Origin: Acetobacterium paludosum
Lineage (GTDB): Bacteria; Bacillota; Clostridia; Eubacteriales; Eubacteriaceae
Direction of reading: 5' to 3'
Assembly (NCBI RefSeq): GCF_008086595.1
Contig: NZ_RXYA01000002.1
Span: forward strand, 186,001-250,000
DNA length: 64,000 nucleotides
The notes under the pieces are model-generated. The model was not told the origin of the DNA and made no database searches. It saw only the letters and a list, made by a program, of their open reading frames with translations. Shown here one piece after another: positions 25,805-35,453 of the stretch. A program made the translations under genes and the position numbers. Position 1 is the stretch's first letter. The number at the start of each line of letters is the position of its first letter.

Positions 25805-26662
25805 TTATGCTCTCCTTTCAATATGAATCATGATGGATTCCAAATCGGCTGGGGAGCACTTGATGTCTTGTGCATTTTCACAATCCTTGCTTTTGATCAA
25901 TCCCGAGAATTCGCCCCTGCGTTCATGACAACCGATAATGATGGACTTCAAAGCCTCAGTTAGCTGATCCATCGATCCTTCCACCAGTCGGTAGGAATCA
26001 ACAAAAGAGTCCTTTTCCTCACTGACAAGAATCTCTCCGTTTTTAATATAGGTGATTTCATCAGCGCATTTGTCAAGATCGGATGTGATATGTGTAGAAA
26101 ATAAAATACTTGCCTGTTTCGAATCCACAACATCAGTAAAGATATTTAGGATTTCATCCCGAGACACCGGATCCAGGCCACTTGTAGGCTCATCCAGAAT
26201 CAGGATTTCCGCATGGTGGGATAACGCCAGAGCAAGGCCGTATTTCACACGCATTCCCTGGGACAGCTCTTTAACGTTCTTGTCCGAATTCAGTTCAAAC
26301 TGTTTGAGGTAATCCTCATAGGCCTTTTCATCCCACTGATCATAAAATCGTTTATATACGTTGGTAATTGTCCCCAGCTTTTTTTGCAGATAATAATCCA
26401 CCCCACCAAAAGCAAAGGAGATCCGCTGCTTGATTTCAGATTCATGAGTCTTTATATCCATCCCGAAGAATTCAACCGATCCGGTATCCGAGTGAACCAG
26501 GTTCACCATGGATTTCAGGGTTGTGGTCTTCCCTGCTCCGTTTCGTCCAATAAACCCCATAATAGAACCAGCCTGAAGGGTGAGCGACACATTTTTCAGT
26601 TTAAATGCATCATAGCTTTTATTTAAATCCTTAACCGACAGTATTTCTCTCTTGTTTTCCAT
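25805..26662 (-). CDS. ABC transporter ATP-binding protein (YtrB-like)
   Basis: 285 residues: Walker A GRNGAGKTTT, Q-loop region ISFAFGG, a degenerate signature ELSQGMRVKYG, Walker B EILILDEPTSGLDP and switch STHI. A C-terminal extension of about 70 residues resembles other YtrB-type ATPases. The start at 26662 has GGGAGG five bases before it; the longer frame to 26716 lacks one. The 34-bp element at 26731 lies just upstream, so the gene heads a regulated transcript with the permease. Confidence 0.92.
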   Translation of the reverse strand: MENKREILSVKDLNKSYDAFKLKNVSLTLQAGSIMGFIGRNGAGKTTTLKSMVNLVHSDTGSVEFFGMDIKTHESEIKQRISFAFGGVDYYLQKKLGTITNVYKRFYDQWDEKAYEDYLKQFELNSDKNVKELSQGMRVKYGLALALSHHAEILILDEPTSGLDPVSRDEILNIFTDVVDSKQASILFSTHITSDLDKCADEITYIKNGEILVSEEKDSFVDSYRLVEGSMDQLTEALKSIIIGCHERRGEFSGLIKSKDCENAQDIKCSPADLESIMIHIERRA

Positions 26663-26730
26663 AACGGCCTCCCAAACATAAAATATTTTCGATTTCTCAT
26701 TAGTTTTGATCATCAATTGTTTTATACTTT

Positions 26731-26764
26731 TAGTTTAATTTCAAAAGGTTTAGAAACGGTTAAG
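26731..26764 (-). promoter_or_regulatory. probable response-regulator site ahead of the YtrB-like operon
   Basis: This 34-bp element matches 29816-29849 at 30 of 34 positions. Read on the minus strand it holds spaced repeats of the form TTAACC / CTAAACC / TTAAAC at about 11-bp intervals, the geometry of OmpR-type direct-repeat sites. TATAAA lies four bases downstream and could be the -10. Confidence 0.75.
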
Positions 26765-26942
26765 TTTGGCAATAAAAGTGTGAATAAACCGATAACATAA
26801 TTCAGTCTCATTGCTGCTTGTGTTTTATACTAATCTCATTTTCAAAAACACTGGTGGTCTTTATTTTCTGGTTCAATCTTTCAGGGATCATTCATATGGC
26901 ATTAAAAAAACAAAAATATATTGAACAAGCCATGGGGTTTTA

Positions 26943-27893
26943 TCAGGGCATCTCCCATAGTGGCAGTTCAACCCGAATTTCAAGCTCACATTCATCTAAA
27001 TCCGCTTTTGTATGGCCATCCATTTTCTCGGCAAGAGATTTAACAATGGAAAGTCCCAGGCCGGTGGTTTTGCCCCGGGCTTTATCTGCAGTATAAAATC
27101 GGTCAAAGAGCCGCTTCACATCAATTTCCTGTGGATTTGCTACCGGATTTTTAAAGGAGATCTGCGCATATTCTTCCGCCAAAATCGCTACCCTAACATC
27201 CCCTGCCGAATGAGCAATACAGTTCCGAATGAGATTTCGAACAATTCGGGTGGTCATTTCTTGATCTCCAAAAGCAAAGACCGAAGGCCCTTCTTTAAAG
27301 CATACCGACAGATTGTTTTCTTCGAAAACTGCAACTGACTCTGCAAGGCATTCGGCCACAAGGTTTGTCAGATTAAAACTTTCAATTGTTGGTTCAGACT
27401 CCGCATTTAACAAATAGGAGTATTCAAAAAAGTGCTGAATCAGGTTGCCCAGTTCATCGGCGTGTTTTTGGGCAATGTGAAGTTTTGCTTGTTGATCCTT
27501 GGTTAATTCCTCTTTTTCCATGAGTTGCTGATAGCCTTTAATGGCAGTCAGAGGGGTTCGCAGATCATGGGATATATTGGCAATCATTTCCTTAAACTGT
27601 TTTTCTTCACGAATGCCGCTAAGCCGAAGGGTTTCTTCGGCTTTGAGACTTTTATTCATATTGGCGGCAAGACAGTTGAGTTCTGGATTAATGAGTTCCA
27701 GAGACAATGGCTGCCTGGTTTTCTCTCTCAAACGCTTATCAAGCTGGCTGTTCATGCTGTGAAGCTGATACTGAAGAATTCCAATATAAACGGCCAGGAG
27801 GCCCACTAAAAAAATCAAAATACTCAATGTAATCGTCAATCCTTTCACCAACCTTTCTGTTAATAATGTTTGAGAATTATAAAATTTGAACAT
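26943..27893 (-). CDS. sensor histidine kinase
   Basis: 316 residues. A single N-terminal membrane helix (about 19-42) with almost no external region is followed by a linker, the H-box ANISHDLRTPLTAIKGY, an N-box-like RNLIRNCIAHS and a shortened ATP site (TGLGLSIVKSLAEKM). The small external part is typical of intramembrane-sensing kinases beside ABC transporters. The start is uncertain: ATG 27893 lacks a clear ribosome site, while AGAAAGG precedes a GTG at 27848. Partner is most likely the regulator at 29956. Confidence 0.88.
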   Translation of the reverse strand: MFKFYNSQTLLTERLVKGLTITLSILIFLVGLLAVYIGILQYQLHSMNSQLDKRLREKTRQPLSLELINPELNCLAANMNKSLKAEETLRLSGIREEKQFKEMIANISHDLRTPLTAIKGYQQLMEKEELTKDQQAKLHIAQKHADELGNLIQHFFEYSYLLNAESEPTIESFNLTNLVAECLAESVAVFEENNLSVCFKEGPSVFAFGDQEMTTRIVRNLIRNCIAHSAGDVRVAILAEEYAQISFKNPVANPQEIDVKRLFDRFYTADKARGKTTGLGLSIVKSLAEKMDGHTKADLDECELEIRVELPLWEMP

Positions 27894-28007
27894 TCATTTC
27901 AGAAATATGATACTCCTAAATTGTGTTTCAAGACCAATATCTCTGGCTTATAGGAAATTCCAGCACGCAGCACCATCAAACATTGGCTGTTAAATCAGGG
28001 TTCGCGT

Positions 28008-28805
28008 CTACTTGATTTCTGCTTTTCTAAAGGCGGCATAGGTAATGGCAAGCATGATTATAATGAAGATCACACTGACTAAAATTGCTTTGAAAATGTC
28101 TGCTGCTTGTGCATTCAAGTCCAAAAACGAATAACTGCCTCCAAAGGGTGTTAATGAAAAAATACGATTAAACCCTGGAGAACTGGCTGCCAATAATGAC
28201 AACTGACCACCAAGAAGTGAAATTACATAATAAATAGGTACCACCAGAACCGGTTTCTTGAGAATAAAAGCAAGTGGCACACAAACGCTCAATTGGGATG
28301 CATAAACAATGATCAATATTAAAGCAATCAACAGAAATTTCAAAAGATTAGATGCTTGAAAAGCAGCTGTGCTAGCCTGGGTCAGGTTATTCAGAAATCC
28401 CACGGAGACAGCCCCCATATTAAATCCAAAACCTGTCCATAAAGCAATCCCGGTAACAATGGCATAGGGAAGTAAAATAAACCCGATCCCACAGAAAAAT
28501 ACAATGGCTTTACTCACAATAACGGTTCCTCGGCTGCTGCCGGATGAAATAGCATCATGGATTGTCTTATTGTCAAAATCACCGCAGATGAAAACCCCTG
28601 CTAACACAGCACCGAGGATGCTGACCATATTAACATCCGAGAACATAAAACCAATGCCAATCATTCCGGCATCTATCTGTCCCTGTTCCAATAGATATGC
28701 AAGAACGGTCATGGCCAGGGCACTGATGGTGGTAATAGAAAACAATATTTTAATGGCCATTGATTTGTGCATTTTAAATAAATCAGCCTGAATTAAATTA
28801 AGCAT
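28008..28805 (-). CDS. ABC-2 type transporter permease (BcrB/NisE-like)
   Basis: 265 residues with six membrane segments. It starts MLNLIQADLFKMHKS and has the loop CGDFDNKTIHDAISSGSSRG found in bacitracin and lantibiotic self-protection permeases. ATG 28805 follows AGGGGG; the ATPase stop overlaps it by eight bases. With that ATPase it likely removes a membrane-active peptide; the compound is unknown. Confidence 0.9.
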   Translation of the reverse strand: MLNLIQADLFKMHKSMAIKILFSITTISALAMTVLAYLLEQGQIDAGMIGIGFMFSDVNMVSILGAVLAGVFICGDFDNKTIHDAISSGSSRGTVIVSKAIVFFCGIGFILLPYAIVTGIALWTGFGFNMGAVSVGFLNNLTQASTAAFQASNLLKFLLIALILIIVYASQLSVCVPLAFILKKPVLVVPIYYVISLLGGQLSLLAASSPGFNRIFSLTPFGGSYSFLDLNAQAADIFKAILVSVIFIIIMLAITYAAFRKAEIK

Positions 28806-29721
28806 GACTTTCACCCCCTACCACAGAAATAAAGTAATTTTCCAGAGTATCCCCTTCAATTGAAAAATTCGTCACAATAATCCCGTTTTCAAAAATCAAT
28901 CGTGCCACCAGGGCTTTATCATCCAGATAATCATAAAGTTTTACCGACTGATCAGGCATCACCTTATAATTGGTGGTATTCAAAGCCATTTCTAAAATGC
29001 TGGTGAGCTTTTCCGGCTGATCACAGCTAATAAGAATATGGTGTCGGCAGTTTTCTTCAAGCTGTTCAAGGGTCAATGTCTGTTTGATCTCTCCTTTATG
29101 GATGATGATATAATCGGTTGCGGTTTGATAGAGCTCCGGTAAATTATGACTGGAAATTAAAATAGTCATTTGTCGTTCTTCACATAACTTTATTAGCAGA
29201 TTACGAATTTCGACGACCCCAATGGGATCAAGGCCATTAATGGGTTCATCCAGAATCAGAAGTTCCGGGTTGCCAAGCAGAGCGATGGCAATGCCTAAAC
29301 GCTGTTTCATGCCCAGAGAAAAGTTTTTAGCTTTCTTTTTTCCGGTTTCCCCAAGTCCTACCAGGGTCAGGAGTTCAGCTTCAACTTCTTTATTAGGAAT
29401 GCCTCTCATAATTCTGTGAAGTTTAAGATTATCGCCGGCAGACATGTTAGGGGTTAAACCGGGATATTCAATCATGGCTCCCAACCGTTTTCGTTCGGTT
29501 TCCAATGCTTTTTCACCGGTATGACCGAAAAGCTCAATGCTCCCACTTTTGGGGAAACTCAGTCCTGCGATCAACCGCATGAGCGTCGTTTTTCCGGCGC
29601 CATTCTGTCCGATGAGTCCGTAAATTTTCCCGGCCTCCAGGGTGATCGACACATTATGCAGTACATCCGTGCCTTTATAGGTTTTTGTGAGATTGTTAAT
29701 TTTCAGCACACCATCATTCAT
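28798..29721 (-). CDS. ABC transporter ATP-binding protein (BcrA/NisF-like)
   Basis: 307 residues: Walker A GQNGAGKTTLMR, signature NFSLGMKQRLG, Walker B LLILDEPINGLDP (isoleucine instead of threonine after the proline, common in BcrA-type proteins) and switch SSHNLPEL. ATG 29721 was chosen over longer frames; AAAGGA lies about 12 bases before it. It is followed by its permease with an 8-base overlap and preceded by the shared 34-bp element at 29816. Confidence 0.92.
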   Translation of the reverse strand: MNDGVLKINNLTKTYKGTDVLHNVSITLEAGKIYGLIGQNGAGKTTLMRLIAGLSFPKSGSIELFGHTGEKALETERKRLGAMIEYPGLTPNMSAGDNLKLHRIMRGIPNKEVEAELLTLVGLGETGKKKAKNFSLGMKQRLGIAIALLGNPELLILDEPINGLDPIGVVEIRNLLIKLCEERQMTILISSHNLPELYQTATDYIIIHKGEIKQTLTLEQLEENCRHHILISCDQPEKLTSILEMALNTTNYKVMPDQSVKLYDYLDDKALVARLIFENGIIVTNFSIEGDTLENYFISVVGGESHA

Positions 29722-29815
29722 TTCATTTACCAATCCTTTCCTGACTTTTGTGGTAATTGCGAAATGTCTATCCCTTGATGTCGGCTTATATATAGTTTGC
29801 AATTACCGATGACCT

Positions 29816-29849
29816 TAGTTTAGAATCAAAAGGTTTAGAAAAGGTTAAG
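29816..29849 (-). promoter_or_regulatory. probable response-regulator site ahead of the BcrA-like operon
   Basis: Second copy of the 34-bp element described at 26731; only four positions differ. It lies 95 bases before the ATPase start and about 106 bases after the stop of the response-regulator gene, so it marks a separate promoter within the cluster. Confidence 0.75.
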
Positions 29850-29955
29850 TAAGACAAAAATATGTCAGGTAAAGGATAACTCAAATTCGAAATCCGTTTT
29901 TTTGTACAATGACACCTCACAAAGGCTGGTTTTGCAGTATCGTGGGACAGATCAC

Positions 29956-30636
29956 TTAAGCTTTGTACAGCCGATAGCCAAATCCCCAGACGGTTTCGAT
30001 ATAGTCTTCATGAGGATTGGCCTTTTTCAGTTTGCTGCGCAGATTGCTCACATGGGTTTTCACCGCATTATCATCCCCAAAATAATCTTCCTCCCATACG
30101 GTTTCATAGAGATTCGACTTGGTAAAAACCTTACTCGGGTGTTCTAAGAGAAGTTCCAGTATTAAATATTCTTTGGCGGTTAATTCGACTTCCCTCTCCC
30201 CCACACTCACTCGTTTGGTGCTGTCGTCCAGGGCTAGATCCTTATGCTGAAAAACCTTGTTTTCCTGGATCTGCCGATGGGAACGTCTTAGATTGGATTC
30301 CACCCGGGCTACCACTTCTCCTAAGTCAAAGGGTTTAGTTATATAATCATCAGCGCCGATTTTCAAAAGGTCGATTTTTGTGCCAACCAGTTCCTTTGCG
30401 GAAATAATGATCACCGGCACATCCGAAAATAACCGGACTTCTTTGAGTATCTCATCACCACTTTTATAGGGAAGCATTAAATCCAGCAAAATCAAATCGT
30501 AGGCATGATTTTTGATTTCTCGGATGCCATCTGTTCCTGTGTATATAGATTTTGCCGCATAACCTGCATCGGTTAATGCTTCTGCCAGCATATGGTTCAC
30601 ATCCTTATTATCTTCAATAATTAAAATCATATCCAT
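29956..30636 (-). CDS. OmpR-family response regulator
   Basis: 226 residues: receiver with acidic pair EDN, phosphoacceptor LLDLMLPYKSG and switch lysine ITKPFD, then a winged helix ending VWGFGYRLYKA. First gene of the minus-strand cluster that continues with two ABC-2 transporters and the kinase. It probably binds the two 34-bp elements at 26731 and 29816. The ribosome site is weak (AAAGGCGG about 15 bases upstream of ATG). Confidence 0.93.
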   Translation of the reverse strand: MDMILIIEDNKDVNHMLAEALTDAGYAAKSIYTGTDGIREIKNHAYDLILLDLMLPYKSGDEILKEVRLFSDVPVIIISAKELVGTKIDLLKIGADDYITKPFDLGEVVARVESNLRRSHRQIQENKVFQHKDLALDDSTKRVSVGEREVELTAKEYLILELLLEHPSKVFTKSNLYETVWEEDYFGDDNAVKTHVSNLRSKLKKANPHEDYIETVWGFGYRLYKA

Positions 30637-30755
30637 AGATTGTCTTTGATACCGCCTTTCACTATTGTTGTTTTTGAATCGATGGTAAAATTATATCACT
30701 AAATGAAGGGCTTTGTCTCCAACTGATCAGAATTTCATGTTTAATAAATTTAAAC

Positions 30756-31655
30756 TTAATTATGCACTTGCTGCAATTTTTTGCTTTCCGATAAAAGCAA
30801 GCCGGTCAAAACCAGAACAATACCACATACCGCCGTTGCTGTGATTTGTTCGTGCAGTACGAAGGCCGAAGTAACCGTTGTAATTACCGGCACCATATAA
30901 ATGTAAACACTTGTTTTGACAGAACCCAGAAGCTTGACTGCGAAATTCCATGTGACGAAGCAAAACGCAGATGCCCCCAAGCCTAAGAACAGAAGATTCA
31001 GCAGGTTTTGGGGTTCGGCCAGCTGGGAAAGCGTGACATTGAAATCCGTCAGGAACACGACCGGCATCATGAAAATCAAACCGTAGAAAAAAATGCGCCG
31101 TGTCGTTTGAATCGTGTTGTAGCCGAAGGTGCTGATTTTCTTTGTTAAAGTTGCGTAGGCCGCCCAGATAACCGCCGCCGCGATTGCCAGCATATCACCT
31201 AACGGATTAAGTGCCAAGGCCGTTTCAGTATTGAAACTAAGCAAGCAGATTCCCGCCATCGCGATGCAGAAACCGCCCATGAAACGTGCGCTCGGCCCTT
31301 CATCATGTAAAAACAGAAATCCGAAAATGGCGGTGAAGAATGGCGCGATTGAGATAATAACCCCCACATTGGAAGCCAGCGTATAGGTCAATGCGATATT
31401 TTCAAACAGATAATACAGCGTCACGCCACACAGACCGGCAGCGGCAAAGGTCCATTCCTGTTTTTTCAGCAATACAGACAATCTGCGGGGACAAACACAC
31501 CATAAAGCAAAGTACCCGATTACAAACCGGATGAGCAGGATCTCTATCGGAGCAAATGTCTGGAGCAGTACCTTCGTTGAAATAAAGGTTGTGCCCCAGA
31601 TCAGAATGGTGATAAATGCCGCCAGATGCCCCGCCGGATTTTTGTTATTTGTCAT
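30756..31655 (-). CDS. EamA/DMT-family metabolite exporter
   Basis: 299 residues with ten membrane segments arranged as two EamA repeats; motifs include TILIWGTTFISTKVLL at the start and GASAFCFVTWNFAVKLLGS in the second half. Members export amino acids or other small metabolites. The start overlaps the end of the AraC-type regulator gene by 11 bases, so the two are co-transcribed and translationally coupled. The last residues are lysine-rich. Confidence 0.92.
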   Translation of the reverse strand: MTNNKNPAGHLAAFITILIWGTTFISTKVLLQTFAPIEILLIRFVIGYFALWCVCPRRLSVLLKKQEWTFAAAGLCGVTLYYLFENIALTYTLASNVGVIISIAPFFTAIFGFLFLHDEGPSARFMGGFCIAMAGICLLSFNTETALALNPLGDMLAIAAAVIWAAYATLTKKISTFGYNTIQTTRRIFFYGLIFMMPVVFLTDFNVTLSQLAEPQNLLNLLFLGLGASAFCFVTWNFAVKLLGSVKTSVYIYMVPVITTVTSAFVLHEQITATAVCGIVLVLTGLLLSESKKLQQVHN

Positions 31656-32511
31656 CCTGCCACGCCTTTGCCGGCTCCGGCGGTTGTTCTGTATCCATGA
31701 AGATTCTTTGATACTGCTTCGGCGTCAACCCGATGAATTCCTTGAAGAAATTTGTAAAATGGCTTTGGTCGGAAAAGCCAGCCATGTACGCCGCATCAAT
31801 CGGTGCTATGCCTTGTGCCAAAAGATTTTTCACTCTGTCCAGCCGTACCGTCTGCAGATAGCGGTACGGCGAAACCCCCACTTGCTTTGTGAATGATCTC
31901 AGCAGGTAGGATTTGCCAAAATTGGTCATTTCCAGTAAATCGTCCAAGGTGATATTTTCCGCAAAATGATTTTCCATGTAGGTACAAAGCGTTTTGATTT
32001 GCTGATTTGGTTTTGATATATCGATTCCTTCAAAGGGCGCTGCATATTCCTGCAGAACTTGCTCCAGCAGGAAAAACAAGGCCTCTTCCTTTTCCAGCTT
32101 TGGCGCACGACGGATAATCGCATTGTAAAAATCCCGAAGAAATAGTGTGATGTCGCTTTGGCAGACTACATTCTGGGTAAAATAAGGTGTATAGTCTTTA
32201 CCGGCGATTTCTTTGACCGCTTTTGACATAATTTCCGGCTTGATATTGATCGCCCGATAATCTAATATTTCTCCATTGATGGGCGCACAGAAATGATTGT
32301 CCCGGGGATTAAACAGAAGCAAATCTCCAGTGACGACATCGTATTCGCGGTTTTTGCACCACAAGTGCCGACTGCCCCCCTCCACAAATCCAATGACGTA
32401 ATACTCATGAAAGTGATTAGGGAATTTTTGAATGATTCCGCTCAAATTATAGGCTTCTATCTCTAAATCGCGGTCATAATAAACATGCCGCTGTTCTTGC
32501 ACTTGTGCCAT
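31645..32511 (-). CDS. AraC-family transcriptional regulator
   Basis: 288 residues: an N-terminal cupin (HFHEYYVIGFVEGG, LLFNPRDNHFCAP) that should bind a small ligand, and two C-terminal helix-turn-helix motifs ending in DQSHFTNFFKEFIGLTPKQYQ. It probably activates its own operon, which carries the exporter downstream, when a metabolite accumulates. Metal-like histidines are present in the cupin. A GAGAG-type ribosome site precedes the ATG. Confidence 0.93.
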   Translation of the reverse strand: MAQVQEQRHVYYDRDLEIEAYNLSGIIQKFPNHFHEYYVIGFVEGGSRHLWCKNREYDVVTGDLLLFNPRDNHFCAPINGEILDYRAINIKPEIMSKAVKEIAGKDYTPYFTQNVVCQSDITLFLRDFYNAIIRRAPKLEKEEALFFLLEQVLQEYAAPFEGIDISKPNQQIKTLCTYMENHFAENITLDDLLEMTNFGKSYLLRSFTKQVGVSPYRYLQTVRLDRVKNLLAQGIAPIDAAYMAGFSDQSHFTNFFKEFIGLTPKQYQRIFMDTEQPPEPAKAWQDDK

Positions 32512-32702
32512 GACTTTTCTCTCTTTCTCTCGTTTTCTTAATCATTCTAACATCATAACGAGAATATTTCTTGAATGATATTGCACCATTTCGATTTTTC
32601 AGAAAAAACATTGTTTGTTCACATTTCTATCACGTAACTATTGTATATTTAATCACAGCAATGATGCTGAACTATAAAAGAAAGAGAGAAAACAAACTTA
32701 CT

Positions 32703-34181
32703 ATGAAAAGATTAAAGATTCTTATACCATTTTTAATAATTATGCTATTATTAACCGGATGTCAATCATCCGCCAATACTGCCCCAACAAATACTACTGC
32801 TGTGGCAGTAGCAGCAGCCGGTTTAACAGCCGTTGTTCCATCCACTTCTACAATTGCGGTGGACCCGGAATTTTCGGACCGCGATTTGAAAACAACCTAT
32901 GATGACAGCACGGCAGTGCATGTGACGATGGCTGGCACAACTATTCAGGTTTCAGGCGACGGAGCCACGGCAAGCGGCGGGGTACTCACCATCAGCAAAG
33001 AAGGTGTTTATGTCGTCACCGGGAGCCTGTCAGACGGACAGATTATGGTGGCGGCAGCTGATACAGACAAGGTTCAGATTGTCCTAAATGGTGTGACCAT
33101 CAATTGTGCCGATAATGCCCCAATCTATATAAAAAGCGCCAACAAGGTCTTTATTACCCTTGGTAAAGATACTGTGAATACCTTAACCGACGGTTCCGCC
33201 TATGTTCAGACGGATGAAAATACCGTCGACAGCGTTATCTTCAGTAAAGCTGATTTGACCATCAATGGCGAAGGTACTTTAAATATTACCGCAAATTATA
33301 AACATGCCATTGTATCAAAAGATGATTTGGTTATCACTGGCGGCACCTATAATATTACCTCTGTAAAAGATGCCCTCAGCAGTAAAAATTGTATAAAAAT
33401 CAAAGACGGTGTGATTAACATCACCTCAGCAACCGGAAAGGGAATTACCTCGAAAAATGACGAGGATAACACCAAAGGATATGTTTACATCTGCGGTGGA
33501 ACGATTAAAATAGCAAACAGTGTTGAAGGAATCGAAGGCACCGCAATCATTGTCGAAGGCGGAACAATTGATATCACTTCACAGGATGATGGTTTTAACG
33601 CCGCCGATGGAATCACAACAACAACTAATTCAAATGGTCCGGGCGGTGGCGCAATGGAAGCTGATGCAAACTGCTATCTCACCATCTCGGGCGGAACAAT
33701 TAACATCAATGCGACCGGCGATGGGATTGACAGCAACGGTAATCTCTATATCTCAGGAGGGACTATTTATGTCAGCGGACCGACAGCTAATGACAATGGT
33801 GCTCTTGATTATAATGGCACAGCTGAAATCACTGGCGGAACAACCGTTGCCGCCGGAAGTTCAGGAATGGCACAAGGCTTTTCTGATACTTCAACTCAAT
33901 ACTCCTTACTAAATAACTTCACAACCGCCTGTGCTGCCGGAACCGAGATAACCTTAACGGATGCATCTGGAAATACAATCGTTTCCTATACGCCAGTTAA
34001 ATCTTATCAGTCGGTAGTAATCAGTAGCCCAGCGCTTCAAAATGGAGCAACTTATACCTTGACCAGTGGCAGTCAGACAGCAGCTATTGCGCTTACCTCG
34101 GTCGTAACCAGCAACGGCCAGGCAACTGGAATGGGCGGTGGCAAAGGCGGCGGTCAGGGCGGCGGTATGAAACCACAATAA
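32703..34181 (+). CDS. secreted lipoprotein with beta-helical carbohydrate-binding-like domain (DUF4353)
   Basis: 492 residues. A lipobox (MLLLTGC) ends the signal peptide near residue 20, so the protein is anchored on the outer face of the membrane. The rest is a solenoid of repeated rungs such as ITGGTYNITS, ICGGTIKIAN, VEGGTIDITS and ISGGTININA, then a tail GMGGGKGGGQGGGMKPQ. This matches DUF4353 surface proteins, thought to bind polysaccharide. ATG 32703 is chosen for the signal peptide; upstream codons have no ribosome site and even here it is weak. A terminator follows. Confidence 0.85.
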   Translation: MKRLKILIPFLIIMLLLTGCQSSANTAPTNTTAVAVAAAGLTAVVPSTSTIAVDPEFSDRDLKTTYDDSTAVHVTMAGTTIQVSGDGATASGGVLTISKEGVYVVTGSLSDGQIMVAAADTDKVQIVLNGVTINCADNAPIYIKSANKVFITLGKDTVNTLTDGSAYVQTDENTVDSVIFSKADLTINGEGTLNITANYKHAIVSKDDLVITGGTYNITSVKDALSSKNCIKIKDGVINITSATGKGITSKNDEDNTKGYVYICGGTIKIANSVEGIEGTAIIVEGGTIDITSQDDGFNAADGITTTTNSNGPGGGAMEADANCYLTISGGTININATGDGIDSNGNLYISGGTIYVSGPTANDNGALDYNGTAEITGGTTVAAGSSGMAQGFSDTSTQYSLLNNFTTACAAGTEITLTDASGNTIVSYTPVKSYQSVVISSPALQNGATYTLTSGSQTAAIALTSVVTSNGQATGMGGGKGGGQGGGMKPQ

Positions 34182-34216
34182 CGAAACACACTTTTTTTCA
34201 TGAATTTTCAATCACT

Positions 34217-34256
34217 AAAAGCATGCCCTCCTTAATTGTGAGGTGCATGCTTTTTA
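34217..34256 (+). terminator. intrinsic terminator after the DUF4353 gene
   Basis: AAAAGCATGC pairs with GCATGCTTTT across an 18-base loop, followed by more T residues. Confidence 0.85.
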
Positions 34257-34275
34257 CTATTTTCATTAACTTTAT

Positions 34276-35436
34276 CTACACAAATTTCACATAAAGTTGA
34301 TCTTCTTTATACTGGGCACTTTCCACGCTTTTGTTCTTCAATATATCCGGCAGAGTAAAGCATCGTTTCTGATTTTTGATCTGAAGCATCAGTTCATTTC
34401 CCTTCTGCCTCATATTCATTTCACTTTTTTCTGTAAACGGAAGGTTTAAAATATAGTAATACCCATCACTTTCTTTTTTTACTTCAAATATCTTATCGGC
34501 AAACAGGACCTCCGCGGGATCTGTATCACCAAAAATCGTTTCCGCTGCTTCCAGAAGCACCTCTTCCGATTTCAGTTCCTTATTCAAAAGCATCAAAGTA
34601 AAAATCGGCACATTGCAAAAGCTCTCTCTGATTTCGTTAAGCCCTTCTTCCTGAAGGTTGATCCACTTGCTGAAATACCCGTCCAATGCCTGTCTGGGAT
34701 AAACCTTATTGACAATCACCGCATCAATATTATAGTTATACAAATGAAGATAGGTGAAATTTCTTTTTGCTTCCTTGATGACAATCCGTTCCGGGGTGGT
34801 AACAATGCGGATGCTCAAAATTTCCGGATCAGTCATAATGGTCTGGAGCTGATAAAGCTTCTGATTCAACCTTTCGATATCATCGAAAACATTGTCTTTC
34901 GGCATCGGTATTTTCATTACCTTTTCAACCATCGGGCCCGCCACTTTTGTCGCTTTTCTCTTCATGGGAAGCATAGTCGTAATCATATTGCCAAACATTT
35001 CCGGGAACTTCAGCAACGCCATGGTTTCTCCGGTTGGCGCACAATCCACGATTAAAAGATCGTATTGGTTTTCTTCATAAATATCGATGATTTTAAACAA
35101 CGAAAATAATTCCTCCAGCCCGGGGAAGACAAGCAGCTCTTCAGTTTCGATGCCGCCGGCTACTTTTGCTGTCAGTAATTCCTTAAGGTAGTTTTTCATG
35201 TTTCCCCAGGCCAGTTCGCCTTCCACGATGGCGTCTATTTCAAGTCCACAGAGATTATCGGTGATGGCCACCGGTTCGTTTCCCAGTTGTACTTCGAAAG
35301 AATCGGTCAGACTGTGAGCCTGGTCGGTGCTCATGATCAACACTTTTTTTCCGTCCTTAGCCGCCTTCACTGCGGTAGCCGCCGCCACACTGGTTTTGCC
35401 AACTCCGCCTTTTCCTGTATATAAAATGATTCTCAT
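34276..35436 (-). CDS. ArsA/Get3-family ATPase with C-terminal HSP20-like domain (copy 2)
   Basis: 386 residues. The deviant Walker A TGKGGVGKTSVAA and the switch-II region VDCAPTGETMALLKFPE place it in the ArsA/Get3 SIMIBI class. The family's DTAPTGHT histidine is glutamate here, and the arsenite cysteines of ArsA are not apparent, so arsenite pumping is unlikely; no arsB or arsC is near. Residues about 310-386 resemble the ArsA HSP20-like (alpha-crystallin) domain. GAGAGG before ATG 35436 sets the start. Last gene of the operon; probably pairs with the copy upstream, since ArsA-class enzymes work as dimers or pseudodimers. Confidence 0.88.
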   Translation of the reverse strand: MRIILYTGKGGVGKTSVAAATAVKAAKDGKKVLIMSTDQAHSLTDSFEVQLGNEPVAITDNLCGLEIDAIVEGELAWGNMKNYLKELLTAKVAGGIETEELLVFPGLEELFSLFKIIDIYEENQYDLLIVDCAPTGETMALLKFPEMFGNMITTMLPMKRKATKVAGPMVEKVMKIPMPKDNVFDDIERLNQKLYQLQTIMTDPEILSIRIVTTPERIVIKEAKRNFTYLHLYNYNIDAVIVNKVYPRQALDGYFSKWINLQEEGLNEIRESFCNVPIFTLMLLNKELKSEEVLLEAAETIFGDTDPAEVLFADKIFEVKKESDGYYYILNLPFTEKSEMNMRQKGNELMLQIKNQKRCFTLPDILKNKSVESAQYKEDQLYVKFV

Positions 35437-35453
35437 TTTTGCCCTCTCATCTT

